Positions 27,874 through 38,545 of a stretch of 47,837 bases of DNA are shown one piece after another. Numbering within the stretch: the stretch's first letter is position 1; the number at the start of each line of letters is the position of its first letter. Location: the NCBI GenBank assembly GCA_014084085.1, contig NPFB01000022.1, positions 1 through 47,837 of the forward strand. Direction: 5' to 3'. The position numbers and the translations under genes were made by a program. The notes beneath the pieces were generated by a model, which was given only the letters and a program-made list of their open reading frames with translations, made no database searches and was not told the origin of the DNA. This DNA comes from Hondaea fermentalgiana. Its lineage: Eukaryota; Sar; Bigyra; Thraustochytrida; Thraustochytriidae.

Positions 27874-28457
27874 TTTGCTTTGGCTTTAGCTCTGGTGATC
27901 TACTTCGGTCAGCTCTATCTCTCACACACCTCGGTGGTGGGGTGATGGTAAAGTAAACGCTCGTCGATCCACACGATCCACGATGCGTGCGACAGGGTAG
28001 GTTAGGTTTAAAGCGAGGAGCGCGTTTCCTCCTTCTTGACCCAGCCAACTTCTACAACAACAGCTACAACAGCAACAACTACAACAACAGCGACGACAAC
28101 AACGATTGGATAGAGGAGTACTCCTCGGGCGTTTACCTTATCTCCCAAAGGCAACGAGAACGTGTCTGCAGCGGTTGACAGCGACGGCAGTCTGCCTTGG
28201 CCTTCCTTCCTGGCAACCGCGATGTCACGCCCCTCGCTTTTTTCTTTGTCTGTCGGCACGTGCAGACGCGCCTGGGAGGGAAGAAGTCCACGAGACGAGC
28301 TCGCTGCGCTGGTCAGCCAGTCACCAATCAGGCTCACTCACTCTGTCCACGCGCGATCTCTCTTCTCGGCGTGCCTCTCCTGCCTGCCTGCCTGCCTGCC
28401 TGCGAGCCTTCGCTCGGGAGGACGGATGTACGTCTGTGTGAACAAGCGAACGAACAG

Positions 28458-28489
28458 TCAATCAATCGATCGATCGATCGATCAATCGA
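28458..28489. repeat. (ATCG)n run
   Basis: AATC/GATC tetramers, alternating to give overlapping self-complementary CGATCG palindromes. Confidence 0.85.
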
Positions 28490-29515
28490 CCCTAGTATCT
28501 TATCTTCGCTCGGAGCGCACACCTGGTCGCTCGCTTGCTTACTCGCTCGCTCGTTCGTTCGCTTGACCCTGCCGGTCGGTCGGTCGACCGGTCGCTCGCC
28601 CTCCGGAGCCACGCACGTGGTCTCTGTGCTCCTCCTCCCTCGCGCTCGTCACCTCGAGAGCGCACGCGCTCGCTCGCTCGCTCAGGTCTCGGCCGCGCTG
28701 GTTCGCAGGGTGAGAGATGGACGGATGAGGATAGGTGGATGGCTGGATGGATGTTTGCTGGCGTCACACCAGCGATGCCCGATGCCTTCCTTCCTTCCTT
28801 GCTTGCCGGCTTCGGAGCTTTGCTCTTCGCGGACGGAGCCTGTGGACTTGCGCGCTCGCGTGCTTGCGTGCGCGCTTCCGTACGTGCTTGCGAGGACGAG
28901 GTGGTCTCGGCGACGTCTGCAGGCTAATTAGCTGCCGGAGACCGAGGAAGTAGTCTCGGTCTGTGTCTGTCTGCCTGCCTGCGTGTCTGGCGGATAGAGG
29001 GACAGAGCGAGAGCCTGCACGTGCTCAGGCCTGCCTCGCGCAAGTCGCGCCTTGCCTTGCGCTGCTGGCCGGCTGGCTGACTAGCCGGAGAGACGCCTGC
29101 TGGCGCGCGTTGAAGCGGCTCCGCTGGTCCTGGCCTCGGCCTTCGTCGAAGCCGCAGCAGCACAAGTCGCCAGCGAGCAAGCCTCGCAGCTCGCAATGGC
29201 GATCTCAGGCCAACAACGGCGCGGCGCTGGCTCGACCCGGGCCTCCTCCACGCGACGTACGGGCGTCGCGATGCGCAAGATACGGGGGCTCGAAGCGGCA
29301 AGAGGAGATGCCACGCGACGCGACGCGACGCAGCACAAGGCAGGCGGCACGACGCAGCGCGCGAAGGTCCCCCGGCGCGACGGTCCTCGCCTCTCGGCTT
29401 TGCCCTCCTTTACCGCCTTCGCGTTCGGCCTTTAGTCTCCGACGAAGAGGCCTCTCCGCTGGCGCCTTCCGCGCGGCTCTCGCTCGCCGCCGGAGCGCCG
29501 CCCGCTCGCCCGGCC

Positions 29516-29549
29516 TCTCGCTCGCTCGCTCGCTCGCTCGCTCGCTCGC
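29516..29549. repeat. (CTCG)n run
   Basis: Eight uninterrupted CTCG tetramers within a longer CTCGC-rich block. Confidence 0.9.
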
Positions 29550-29983
29550 ACGCGAGGGAGCGGGGCGCGCGCTGCTGCGTCTGAGCTGGCCGCTGCCGCG
29601 ATGGTATTCTGGATGGACGCCCGATCAATGCACGCGCTGCCGAGCTGTGCAGGCGCGAGAATGAAAGAAATGGACTTCTCCCTCCCCCTCCGCCGCGTGC
29701 CGCGCGCCGCCGCCGCTCCGAGCTCGGCCGCCGCCAGACTGCCTGCGCTCGCGCGCCCGCCGCAGCCCGCCTGCCCGTCTGCCGCGTCTGCTGCCGGGCC
29801 TCGCCGCGCCTCGCCGGAGAACGAACAGCGCGAGGGCGGCGCCGCGGCGCGACCCGAGCGCGCTCCTGCTTCCCTGCTTTCTTTCTTTCCTTCTTTCCTT
29901 CTTTCTATTCTTTGTGCTGCTTTGGACTTTGGCTCATTTCCAGCGCGCAGCGCGGAATAGCCGGTTTGGCGGCGCCATAGTCG

Positions 29984-30143
29984 ACTTGCGCTTGCCATTC
30001 TTCACTTCAAGAGCCGAGTCGGGCCTGGCCTCCCTCTTTGGCGGGGCGGTCACTCGCTCGCACAGCTGGCCCCCTGCCCGGTCCCGCCGCCGCAAGTGAA
30101 GAATGGCCGCCGCAAGTGGAGAACGCGGCATTTGCCACTTGCG
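29984..30143. repeat. Nested inverted and direct repeats
   Basis: An exact 14-bp inverted pair, GCCATTCTTCACTT (29994-30007) and AAGTGAAGAATGGC (30094-30107), extends to about 24 bp with a few mismatches (29984-30007 / 30094-30117). The right arm is followed by a second exact inverted pair, CGCAAGTGG (30111-30119) and CCACTTGCG (30135-30143). GCCGCAAGTG(A/G)AGAA also occurs twice, 19 bases apart, within the right arm. Confidence 0.85.
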
Positions 30144-31367
30144 CTGGCTGGGACGCGCGGACTTAAAGAGACCGCGCTGGACCCCCGCATGAGCTCGGTG
30201 CGGGAACCCTTGCTGCCGGTCTGCCCCGGACAGATGCGCAAAGGCCCCTTAGGCACTATACTGTTGTATCACAGAAGCCCAGTGGAGCCCGGGCTTGTCA
30301 GGCTTTATGCACCTGCAAGTATTCCACAGTCTCCAGTGCCATAAGGGGACAGATAACCACCGTATTAGCCCGCATTAGCCTGCTGCGGAGCCGCGTCGCA
30401 GCTGCTGTGGGCAAGCGGACACGCGGGCGGGGCGGAGAGTTAACTCGTTTCCTCAACGACGAAGACTCCCACGGAGCCCCCTGCACGTGCCTCCCCGCCG
30501 CCATATTCCCCCTTCGCTCCACTGCGCGAGGGGGGCTTCCTGCATGTCAAGACCCTTGTGCGGCCGCACCGGACCCGGCGGAGCGGGTGTGCACGTGCTC
30601 GTGCTCGTGCACGTGCTGCGAGAGCAGAAGGAAAGATAGGATAAAAGAAGGAAAGAAGAGCACCCAAGTGCGAGCCTGAGACGCTTGGCGCTTCAGCGGC
30701 GCGGCGTCCGTGGCCACCGCGCGTGCCTGCGCGCTCTCCGGCGAGAAAGGCAGGCAGAGGCAGGCAAGCAGAGGCGGGTCGTCACGCGCGCGCCGCTCGA
30801 TTGGCGGGGGCGAAAAGAGAGGAGGCTGGCGGCCAGGCAGAGTGCGAGCGCGGCGCGGACCGAGCGAGCCTGGCTGGGCGCCGCCCGCGTCGCAGGCAGG
30901 TGCTCTTGCGATCATCGAACGAACCCCCTTCTTGCCATAAACCATGCCGCCCCACGAACCATGCAAGGCCAAGCAAGCAAGCAAGCTGCGAAGGGGGGGA
31001 GGTGATGCAAGTGGTCGATAATCAGTGGCAGCAGCAGCTGCAGCTTCAACATCGAGCAGAGCAGAGCAGGGCAGAGCAGAGAAGAGCAGAGCAAGTCACG
31101 ACGTACGACTTGAGCCTGCTTCGCAGGCCTGGCGTCTGCCAGGCTTTTGGTACGTAGCGTAGTACGTGCGCACTACGAGGAAGGAAAGGGACGGGGGGAA
31201 AGGGTGTGCGAAGGAGTGTTTGGCGTGATGGAGGATCGTGATTCGCTTCGCTGCGATGCCATTCTGCAATGCCGTTCTGTCATTTGAGGTAGGCCTACCT
31301 ATGTATAGTTTACGTTCAGGCGAGATTGCTTATAAAAGACATCATCCGAATCATCGCTAGGCCTATT

Positions 31368-33305
31368 TTAAACGTTCTGGCAGCCCGCACGGAAGCGATG
31401 GACCTGCGGCCCGTGCTCCAGCCGGGAGAGTATGTGGGTCAACGCGGGCGCAAAGTCGACGTCGAGCGCGTAGTCGAAGTTGCCATAATCCGTGCGCGAG
31501 GTGCAATGGCAGGGCATCTGGATCAGGTGGTGGAAACCGGCGGCCGGCGCAAAGGTGCCACCCGTGCCCAAGTTCGAGTAAGATCCACATGTGATCTCAA
31601 TCACGATGGTCTCCGGCCGCACGAAAATCGAGTTGCCAAATTGACCGCCATGCGGCATGACGATGATGTCCGCCTCGTGAAAGGTCCGCGCCTGACCTTC
31701 GATGCTGAGCTGCGCAAAATCGCGCACGTCAGTCACGTCGACAAAGGGCAGTCGCTCTGCCACGGCGGCCGAAAAGACGTCAATGTCGAGCCACGCGCGC
31801 CGCTGCCCGGCCTCGCCGATCGTGTGATGAGAGTACACCGTGAGCGTATACCGCTCACCCGGCTCTTGGACCTCCTGCTTATGCGACAGCGCGCCGAGCA
31901 CGTTCCGCAGCATCCGCGAGGTCGCGTCCGGGTTCCGCGCGGGGAGCTCCAGCTCGAAAGACTGGCGCATGCGTTCTTGCAGCCACGACAGCATCTTCCT
32001 GCTCGAGAAACGGTTCTCATGATTCCATCCAGAGATCGGGACGATCGCATGCGAAAAACAAGGCAATACATGCTTGAAAAACGGCAACAGGTTCGTGCGG
32101 CTCGGGTCCTCGTCGAGGGGCCGAATCAAACCGAGTCGTCGCAGAATATTACACAGCCAGATACTCTCCTCGCAAAGCGGCGTCTCGTGCGAAATCACAT
32201 AGTCAAAGTACCGCACCCCATGGGCCTCTTGTGACATAAGAATTGGCACCAGGGAGAAAAGGGTATCCCAAAGCTGATGGCCCGGATTACGACCAACATA
32301 ATTCAATATCAGCACAGGTCGCGTGTAGTACACGGCTGCACGCAAGTCGCCGCTGCGCGGGTCTTTTCTTGACCCGGGCGCTTGTTCCTGGCCGAGCTTC
32401 GCCAACGTGCGCTTGTTCGCATCGTAGCACGGTTGATAGTCCTTGAGCGACTTGACATTGACCTGGTGCATCCACATGATACCGCAGGGATTGGAAATCC
32501 AATCATAAGTGGTCTGCGGATTTGGGCACGCCACGCATCGCTCAGGGTCATTGTTCAAGGGGTCTACGTACACGAGACCACGCTGAGCCTGCTTCCCCGA
32601 GTTCATGTTGAACGACACGCACACGTCAAAGAAACTGAACGCCGAACCAACTCTGTCCTCGCTCCCGTCTTGCGCGTCACCCTCCGCGGGCGAGGAATAC
32701 CGCGGCATACTCGGCACAAAGGGCTGCGGGTCCCAGGAGCACAGCGTTTCATGCTCCGGACTCAGCAGTCTCGCGCTATCGCTCATCTCGCGCAGATGCT
32801 CAGCAACAGAGGCTGCAACTTCGCTGAGCGGCGCCAACTTGGCATCGTCCGCGGGAGCAGGACTACCCGGGTTTAAGAGTTGTGGGCCGCGCCCTTTGCA
32901 TCCTCCGGGGTTGCTCAGGCGCTCGCCTGAAAACTTGACGCGTGACTTGGTCTTCTTGTGATCCTCATCGCGTTTAGAATAGCCCGAAGGGTGCAGCTTG
33001 GGCGTTAACAACGCCGACCTGAACCTTTGCGCCGCCGCCTCGTCTTGCAAAATAGTGCTCAGAGCCACCTCAGGTCCCACCACGTTGGTCATCACCATCC
33101 GAGCCGGAGGCTCGGGAGGCTCGGAAATCTTGATTTCGCGCCACCAAAAAAACAGAGACACCGCCACGAGGCCAAATGTCACGATTGCAGCGAGGCTCCG
33201 CATGGTCCGCATCTGCGCCTGGGGCTTGATGAAACCTCGGGCGTCATCACTCGCCTCCAAGTCCTGTTTCGACATCCCGTTGGCGTCAACGTTGGCGTTG
33301 GCCAT
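31368..33305 (-). CDS. GT61-family glycosyltransferase, type II membrane protein
   Basis: A 645-residue Golgi/ER-type glycosyltransferase. The ATG at 33305 begins a 36-residue cytosolic tail, then one membrane anchor at about residues 37-55 (SLAAIVTFGLVAVSLFFWW), giving type II topology. A stem region with Pro and charged residues runs to about 220. The catalytic part matches the GT61 (DUF563) family, which includes EOGT, POMGNT2 and plant xylosyl/arabinosyltransferases. It shows NYVGRNPGHQLWDTLFSLV (about 336-354, the N-P-G-H...D pattern) and, near the C-terminus, IIVMPHGGQFGNSIFVRPET (about 545-563) followed by IVIEI. Cysteines in CEESIWLCN could pair in the lumen. Donor and acceptor sugars cannot be deduced. 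It is not linked to other glycosylation genes here. Confidence 0.85.
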   Translation of the reverse strand: MANANVDANGMSKQDLEASDDARGFIKPQAQMRTMRSLAAIVTFGLVAVSLFFWWREIKISEPPEPPARMVMTNVVGPEVALSTILQDEAAAQRFRSALLTPKLHPSGYSKRDEDHKKTKSRVKFSGERLSNPGGCKGRGPQLLNPGSPAPADDAKLAPLSEVAASVAEHLREMSDSARLLSPEHETLCSWDPQPFVPSMPRYSSPAEGDAQDGSEDRVGSAFSFFDVCVSFNMNSGKQAQRGLVYVDPLNNDPERCVACPNPQTTYDWISNPCGIMWMHQVNVKSLKDYQPCYDANKRTLAKLGQEQAPGSRKDPRSGDLRAAVYYTRPVLILNYVGRNPGHQLWDTLFSLVPILMSQEAHGVRYFDYVISHETPLCEESIWLCNILRRLGLIRPLDEDPSRTNLLPFFKHVLPCFSHAIVPISGWNHENRFSSRKMLSWLQERMRQSFELELPARNPDATSRMLRNVLGALSHKQEVQEPGERYTLTVYSHHTIGEAGQRRAWLDIDVFSAAVAERLPFVDVTDVRDFAQLSIEGQARTFHEADIIVMPHGGQFGNSIFVRPETIVIEITCGSYSNLGTGGTFAPAAGFHHLIQMPCHCTSRTDYGNFDYALDVDFAPALTHILSRLEHGPQVHRFRAGCQNV

Positions 33306-33805
33306 TCAGGGTGAGCACGTCGCTCACGTTTGTCAAGGCTGCCAAGGCCTTTGGTAACGAGCGAAGCGGACGATCGCGCCGTGCGCGATACGCCCTTATG
33401 GCTGACCGGATAGCTAGCTGCGTCAGCGCCCGGCTCACGGTCTGCCCGACGCGTGGCGCGGCACCAGCGTGAGCTTTGCTCACTTCTTGCTCGCTCCCTT
33501 GCTTGACCCACCTTTTTAGGTCGGCGTGGAAGAGAAAAAAAAATTCTCAAGCAAAAAAAAACATTTCTGATTTTGATAACGACGCGCACGCGCATGCCGA
33601 AGATCAAGCAACGTGTGAAACCAGAAATAACAGGCGCCACTGAAATAGCGCATTCTCGAAGAGCGACAAAGAAGCTCGCGCCTATCGCTCGCGCCTACCG
33701 AGTATCTCCTTTTATTGAGCTTTCGTTTCTCTTTGCACCATCCCTTTCCCAAGATCCTAGAAGCTGCTGTGACTTTCTTTTCTAAGTTTTTAATTCACAT
33801 CATTT
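33306..33805. other. Intergenic region, GT61 promoter side
   Basis: Between the GT61 start and the end of the SNF2 gene. A-rich tracts at 33535-33570 interrupt an otherwise GC-rich stretch. No gene is supported. Confidence 0.4.
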
Positions 33806-36800
33806 CTATACTTCGGCAAAGCGCACACGACGACGCTTTGGTGCAGGGCCATTGTTCTGCTCGTCGCTCTTCTCTGCCACGTCTGTGGCCAGACTCTCCT
33901 GGTCCTTGGACGTATCTCCACTTGCAAGGCCACTACTTTTATCCACATCCGCCGACGGAGCGTCGAGAACGCGCATGTTCTCAAGCAAGAAACGAAGCTT
34001 GCTCTGATCCTTGGCCATGGCCGCCGACGCCCTGCCGGCCTTGGTCATTTTCTTCTTCGACTTGCTCTTCGACTTGCTCAAAGTGCTGGCACCTGTCGCT
34101 TCCAAGAATGCTTCGGCCTCGGCGTTCACGGCCTCGAGAGCTCTGGAACCATCACCTCTCCAATCATACATGAGCTCTTCTACAGTTTCCTTGCTAAAGA
34201 GCTCTTCCACGACGATTTGCGGCGCCCGGGTGCCCAGACGCCACGCACGGGAAACGACCTGATCCATGACGGCATTGTCCCAAATCTTGTCCACCAGAAA
34301 AATGTGCGTTGCCATACTCAAGTCAAGACCAACGCTGCCGTCCCGCGAAAGCAAGAGAATAGAGCAATTCAGATCAGAGCGCACCCGCCAATGACCCTGT
34401 TTCGCCTTGCCAGTGCAACGCGTGTCCTTGGTCACCATTCGCGTGCGAGGTTGCAGCGTGGCAAAAGGCTGTCCTGACGGTCGCCACAAATCTCGGACGC
34501 GCTCCAGAAGCGTCCACTCCTTGCCAATGAACCACTCGGACAAAGAAGTCTGGGCCACGTTTTCCTCTACGTCGCTCTCGTCATTTTCGTTGACCAAGGT
34601 CAAAAAGTGCTGCTGACATCGGGGCCAAACAGCGTCGTTCTCGTGTCCGCAAAGCGCGCACTCCCAAAGGTGGCTTTCATTATGCGTAAACTTTCGTAGC
34701 TCCGTGTCGCGGTGCCGACCAGCGTCCGCATACTCGCACACAGCGTCGGAACCAAACGAGATGATGAGCTCATGGCCCAAAAGGTTGCGCACTTGCTGAA
34801 ACTGGCTGTACAGGATACATTTGAAAGTGCGACCCATTTCCTTGCGTAGTTGCGCGACCATGCGCACAATGTACTGCGCCTTGCTCGAAGCGCGGGCTAA
34901 AATTCCGGCCGGATCCTTTCGCCAGTAAAGCTCAAAGCCCGGCTGCAAGGCTGCAAACTGGTTCACGCTAAAGGTCTGACTGCAGTGCAGACATGCATAT
35001 CGGTCTGGCTTGACGCACTCGCGCTCAAAGCATTCGACACACATGTAGTGTACGCACGGAGTCATGAGCACGATGCGATACACGTGCGAGCACCCAGGGG
35101 CTTGACACGCTGTCATCTGACCACGCGAGACACGTATTGTAAACTCGTTTGCTTCGCGGATCTGCGCCGGCGAGGCACCGTGCCGCTCCTCTAAAAGTGT
35201 CCGCGTCTCCATCCAGCTCTTCCGCGTCAATGTGGCCCCCATGCTTCCGCCTCCGGAACAGCTCAATCGAAGATTCTCCACAAGTTGTCGAGCCATGCGC
35301 TGATTCGCAGGATTGAGAAGCGAAATATCATATGCCGCGCGGCCGGCAGAAGTAAGCGCAATATTTGAGCGTCCAAAGGCTACGATGGCATTGTAGCTCT
35401 CACGCTCCTCGTTCGTGAGCTCCACGGCAACGCTGCGTAAAACAAGAGGAGGAAGCTCTGCGACATCAACCTTGGTGTGCCGCATCATAATATCCGAGAG
35501 AACTGCCACGAGCTGCGCAACGCCAACGCCCATGCGCCGCTCCATCGCCCGTGCAATAAGACTCGACCACTCGTTGGCCCCACCAGCTCGCCCGTAGGGT
35601 GAGACCTTGAGAAATCTCAAGGTTCCGAGAATCGTGCGCAGGCCATCCCCCAGTGAGGTCTCCTTGGCTGGCGTTCCCGTCATGACCCAGCGCCGTTGCG
35701 CCTTGACACGTCCAAGGAACGATCCATACATTGTCTGCATGCAACTTCCTAGCGCGTGGCCCTCATCGACCACAATTCGTAACCAAAGCACCCTGCACAG
35801 CGAGCTCTTCCAGGCTTCGTCCTTTTCTTCTCGCGTGAGGCGCGGCACCGTGGTGAATACGGCCACGTAACGGGCTAGAACTTCCGGAGGAGGAAGCTCT
35901 CGAGAGGTATCATCGTCAAAGAAGAAGAGCGAGTTCGCATCCACTTTAATGCCGGTCGTTCGTGCACATGAATCGCGTACTAAGAATGCCGGGTCGACGT
36001 GCAAGGCCACTTGGGCGCGCCAGTGCTGCAAGAGCGTCTTTGGCACCACGACAAGCGTTGTGCTCGACGGCACAAGGGATTCTGGCGCCGATGCATGTTT
36101 AATGGCCTCTTGCGCATTGCGGCCGCGACATTTTCGCTGAGCACGACCATCACCGCTGTAGCGCTCCTGCATGGCCACCACGGTGCCATGTAGCGCATCA
36201 CAGAGGGCGGCTTCAACAGTCTGCCAAGCACTGCAACGCGCATCCGTGTCAATGCGCGGAAACCAGTTGCGCACGCGCGTAACGTTGTCGCGAAACGTTT
36301 GCAAGAGCTCACCAAAGGTCGAAGACTGGATAAGAAAAGCACTCTGCGATGCCAGGGCCTGGGTTGAAAGGACGCAGGCATGTCTACAAACGGACGGCAA
36401 AGACGAGACAGTCTCGCCTTCTGCAACGCTAGTCAGCGCGGCGAGCAACTCATGAGCGAGATGCCGTTTGGAGGCTGAATCGATACGCGTCCACACTTGC
36501 TCCATTTCCACGGCTGCAAGGAGAGCTTGATCCTGATTATCCGCACCTGTCGGAAGCGCGGGGGGTTCGAGACCTGCTGTACGGAGGATGAGCGCAAGCA
36601 TGGTCACCGTCTTGCCTAGGCCTGGCTCATCGCAGAGCATGCCGCCCATGAGAGGAGGGGCCGTAGGCGGACGGGATGGTGCATGGAATTCCATCACGCG
36701 CCCAGAGCGTCTGTGCACAACCAACGGCACCGACGTTTTCTCAGCCTTTTGCGGGCTCGCTGCAAGTCCCGGGTGAACCCAGCGGAGATCAGGATACTCG

Positions 36801-37936
36801 CAAAGACGGCGCACGGGCCCTGGAAGGGACGCAACGGCTGCGGCGCGCACACCAACAGCCTCGAGCTCGCCGCGCCGACGACCACGCGTTTCCTGACGAT
36901 CCATCCACCGCAGCGCATGCTTTTGATGCGAGTAAAGTGGTACACGAAGACCCGGAATTTGCGTGCAGTACGCGAAACGAAGATACTGGCAGCAACGCCG
37001 CAGATTGCGCACGCTCGAAACGTCGAGGAAGCTAGCCACGAGCTCGAGCTGGTACTGTGTGAGTCGAAACAGATGCGTTCGGCCTCCTTTTTTAGAGACA
37101 TCGTCCGCCTTGAGAAAGTGTTCCTGGACGTCATACTCGATTCGCATGAGCGCTTGCGCCGCACGCTGGCTGGCATTGGCAAGTGGTTGCACGACCCGCT
37201 CGCCTTGTTTTGTTCGTGACAATGAGTCGAGCGAGCCGAGACCGCCTTCGCCAATCTTGCGTCCGGTTGTCAGCAAGTGACTCTCGCGGTACAGCGATGC
37301 CAGGCGAAAGGCATCTTCGTCAAGGCCGTGCCCATCGCCAGCCAGCTTTTGCGTACGACTGTCAAAGCTCTCGATAGGCATGAGTCGCCCCACCTCTGGC
37401 GTTGCCCGCATCGACACGGTGGCAAGTGCCTGGCTGGATGGTCCGTCGAGTCTCTGGCCGGCCTCGATGCTTGCGGAGACGCGCAGCGCGAACCGCACTC
37501 TACATGACGCCTTGCTTTTCTCCTTGTCAACGTCTGCACGCTGAAGTGCCACAGCCGAAGACGACGACGACGACGACGACGACGAGGTTGATGACGATGG
37601 TTTACTGCTGGCCTCAACGACGGCTTGAGCTTTGTTGTCGCCGTTGGCCTTGACGTCCGTGATACGTGCCTCGACGTGCAGTTCGACTTGGTCGTCCCTC
37701 GTCAGACGCGCGAGCGCCTCGACGAGGTCCCAGGGCGCGGCGTCGTCGCAGGTGGTCTCGCTCTCACCGAGTTCGCACGTGAGCCGTCCTGTCGTCGTGT
37801 CATAACTCTCCCATCGCAGCCGCGCCGATACCTCGGCTCGGGCTGCCGCTATGGCCTCGTGCGACGCCAGCGCTACGCGCGCTTCCACCTGCACCTCTGC
37901 GCATGCCGCCGTCGTTGCAGCCGGCGCAGCGGCCAT
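33806..37936 (-). CDS. F-box / SNF2 ATPase / RING protein (Rad5-like architecture)
   Basis: A 1376-residue SNF2-family ATPase. The frame opens at a GTG (37978), but the ATG at 37936 (MAAAPAATTAACAEV) is the likely start. An N-terminal region with a poly-Ser run precedes an F-box-like helix set (about 288-325: LTQYQLELVASFLDVSSVRNL, then CCQYLRF). The SNF2 core begins with LYSHQKHALRWMDRQE, then Walker A DEPGLGKT (about 436-443), TTLVVVPKTLLQHWRAQV, Walker B VVDEGHALGS (about 723; DEGH instead of DEAH) and WVMTGTPAKE. A RING finger lies between the helicase lobes (about 943-985: CSHVYRIVLMTPCVHYMCVECFE ending CLHC). The C-lobe has RDGSVGLDLSMATHIFLVD and SRAWRLGTRAP. This order matches Rad5/HLTF/SHPRH and, with the F-box, Arabidopsis At3g54460. 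Likely a nuclear chromatin or DNA-damage ubiquitin ligase. The C-terminus has a Lys-rich nuclear-targeting tail (PAPKRRRVRFAEV). Confidence 0.93.
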   Translation of the reverse strand: MAAAPAATTAACAEVQVEARVALASHEAIAAARAEVSARLRWESYDTTTGRLTCELGESETTCDDAAPWDLVEALARLTRDDQVELHVEARITDVKANGDNKAQAVVEASSKPSSSTSSSSSSSSSSAVALQRADVDKEKSKASCRVRFALRVSASIEAGQRLDGPSSQALATVSMRATPEVGRLMPIESFDSRTQKLAGDGHGLDEDAFRLASLYRESHLLTTGRKIGEGGLGSLDSLSRTKQGERVVQPLANASQRAAQALMRIEYDVQEHFLKADDVSKKGGRTHLFRLTQYQLELVASFLDVSSVRNLRRCCQYLRFAYCTQIPGLRVPLYSHQKHALRWMDRQETRGRRRGELEAVGVRAAAVASLPGPVRRLCEYPDLRWVHPGLAASPQKAEKTSVPLVVHRRSGRVMEFHAPSRPPTAPPLMGGMLCDEPGLGKTVTMLALILRTAGLEPPALPTGADNQDQALLAAVEMEQVWTRIDSASKRHLAHELLAALTSVAEGETVSSLPSVCRHACVLSTQALASQSAFLIQSSTFGELLQTFRDNVTRVRNWFPRIDTDARCSAWQTVEAALCDALHGTVVAMQERYSGDGRAQRKCRGRNAQEAIKHASAPESLVPSSTTLVVVPKTLLQHWRAQVALHVDPAFLVRDSCARTTGIKVDANSLFFFDDDTSRELPPPEVLARYVAVFTTVPRLTREEKDEAWKSSLCRVLWLRIVVDEGHALGSCMQTMYGSFLGRVKAQRRWVMTGTPAKETSLGDGLRTILGTLRFLKVSPYGRAGGANEWSSLIARAMERRMGVGVAQLVAVLSDIMMRHTKVDVAELPPLVLRSVAVELTNEERESYNAIVAFGRSNIALTSAGRAAYDISLLNPANQRMARQLVENLRLSCSGGGSMGATLTRKSWMETRTLLEERHGASPAQIREANEFTIRVSRGQMTACQAPGCSHVYRIVLMTPCVHYMCVECFERECVKPDRYACLHCSQTFSVNQFAALQPGFELYWRKDPAGILARASSKAQYIVRMVAQLRKEMGRTFKCILYSQFQQVRNLLGHELIISFGSDAVCEYADAGRHRDTELRKFTHNESHLWECALCGHENDAVWPRCQQHFLTLVNENDESDVEENVAQTSLSEWFIGKEWTLLERVRDLWRPSGQPFATLQPRTRMVTKDTRCTGKAKQGHWRVRSDLNCSILLLSRDGSVGLDLSMATHIFLVDKIWDNAVMDQVVSRAWRLGTRAPQIVVEELFSKETVEELMYDWRGDGSRALEAVNAEAEAFLEATGASTLSKSKSKSKKKMTKAGRASAAMAKDQSKLRFLLENMRVLDAPSADVDKSSGLASGDTSKDQESLATDVAEKSDEQNNGPAPKRRRVRFAEV

Positions 37937-38513
37937 TCTTGGCTCCCTGGTGGTCTGGCGATAGGGATCTGCTCGCACTGCTTTTTGCCGTCAAAAGTAA
38001 AAGCTTGGTTCTCGCAGTCGGTCAGGCAGGGATCTCGAAAGGACTTGCCGATGTGCTTGCGGCGCGCGCGACACAACCGATGCGTGTCCTTGTCCCCGCA
38101 TCGGGCACTGCGCTCTCGAGTGCGATATCAGAGAGTTTGTCGTGCATCATCATGATGGTGTGTATGATCGATCTCTTGATGGTGCCTGTCATTTTGAGAG
38201 CGCAAGAGGAAATCTGAGAGCGCATTGTGAACGACGTGCATGGGAATGGACGCGCGTTCCGGGGGGAGGAAATCGAGAGCGCGAAAGCGAAGTGTAAGAG
38301 CGGGATGCTGTCACGTACATCACCACGTGTCGAATCATACGCGAGACGATAAAAACAAAACAAAACAGATTTACCTCCACAAGCAGCACACTCCAGCATC
38401 TAGAGGTGGAGCAGGTGCTTGCACTGGAGGAGGAGCAACTCTCCACCAGATCTGAGCGGGACAGCCAGGTAGAGTGGCAGCAGATGGCTCTGGTCTTGCG
38501 GCGGTATCACTTC

Positions 38514-38545
<32 letters not shown>

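Larger units (their letters stand above)
27874..31367. other. 3.5 kb low-complexity gene desert
   Basis: The largest stretch without a convincing gene. It is filled with short tandem units: ACAACA-rich (28052-28105), GCCT (28379-28403), ATCG (28458-28489), TCGC/TTCG/GGTC (28528-28600), CTCGCTCG (28665-28685), TTCC (28788-28800), GCTC (29516-29549), TTTC (29876-29910), and nested inverted repeats at 29984-30143. Frames of up to 245 codons exist on both strands but encode Arg/Ser/Ala/Cys-rich repeats that conflict with one another. The promoter of the 26989-27873 gene is at its left end and the 3' end of the GT61 gene at its right end. I see no RNA gene. Confidence 0.5.

Noticed and set aside
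28379..28600. Regular short repeats considered as a CRISPR-like array
   Set aside because: Units of four bases without unique spacers; simple tandem repeats in a eukaryotic genome.
28197..28931. 245-codon plus-strand frame in the gene desert
   Set aside because: Made of translated tetranucleotide repeats (Ser-Ile-Asp-Arg, Cys-Leu-Pro-Ala); overlapping frames on both strands are as long.
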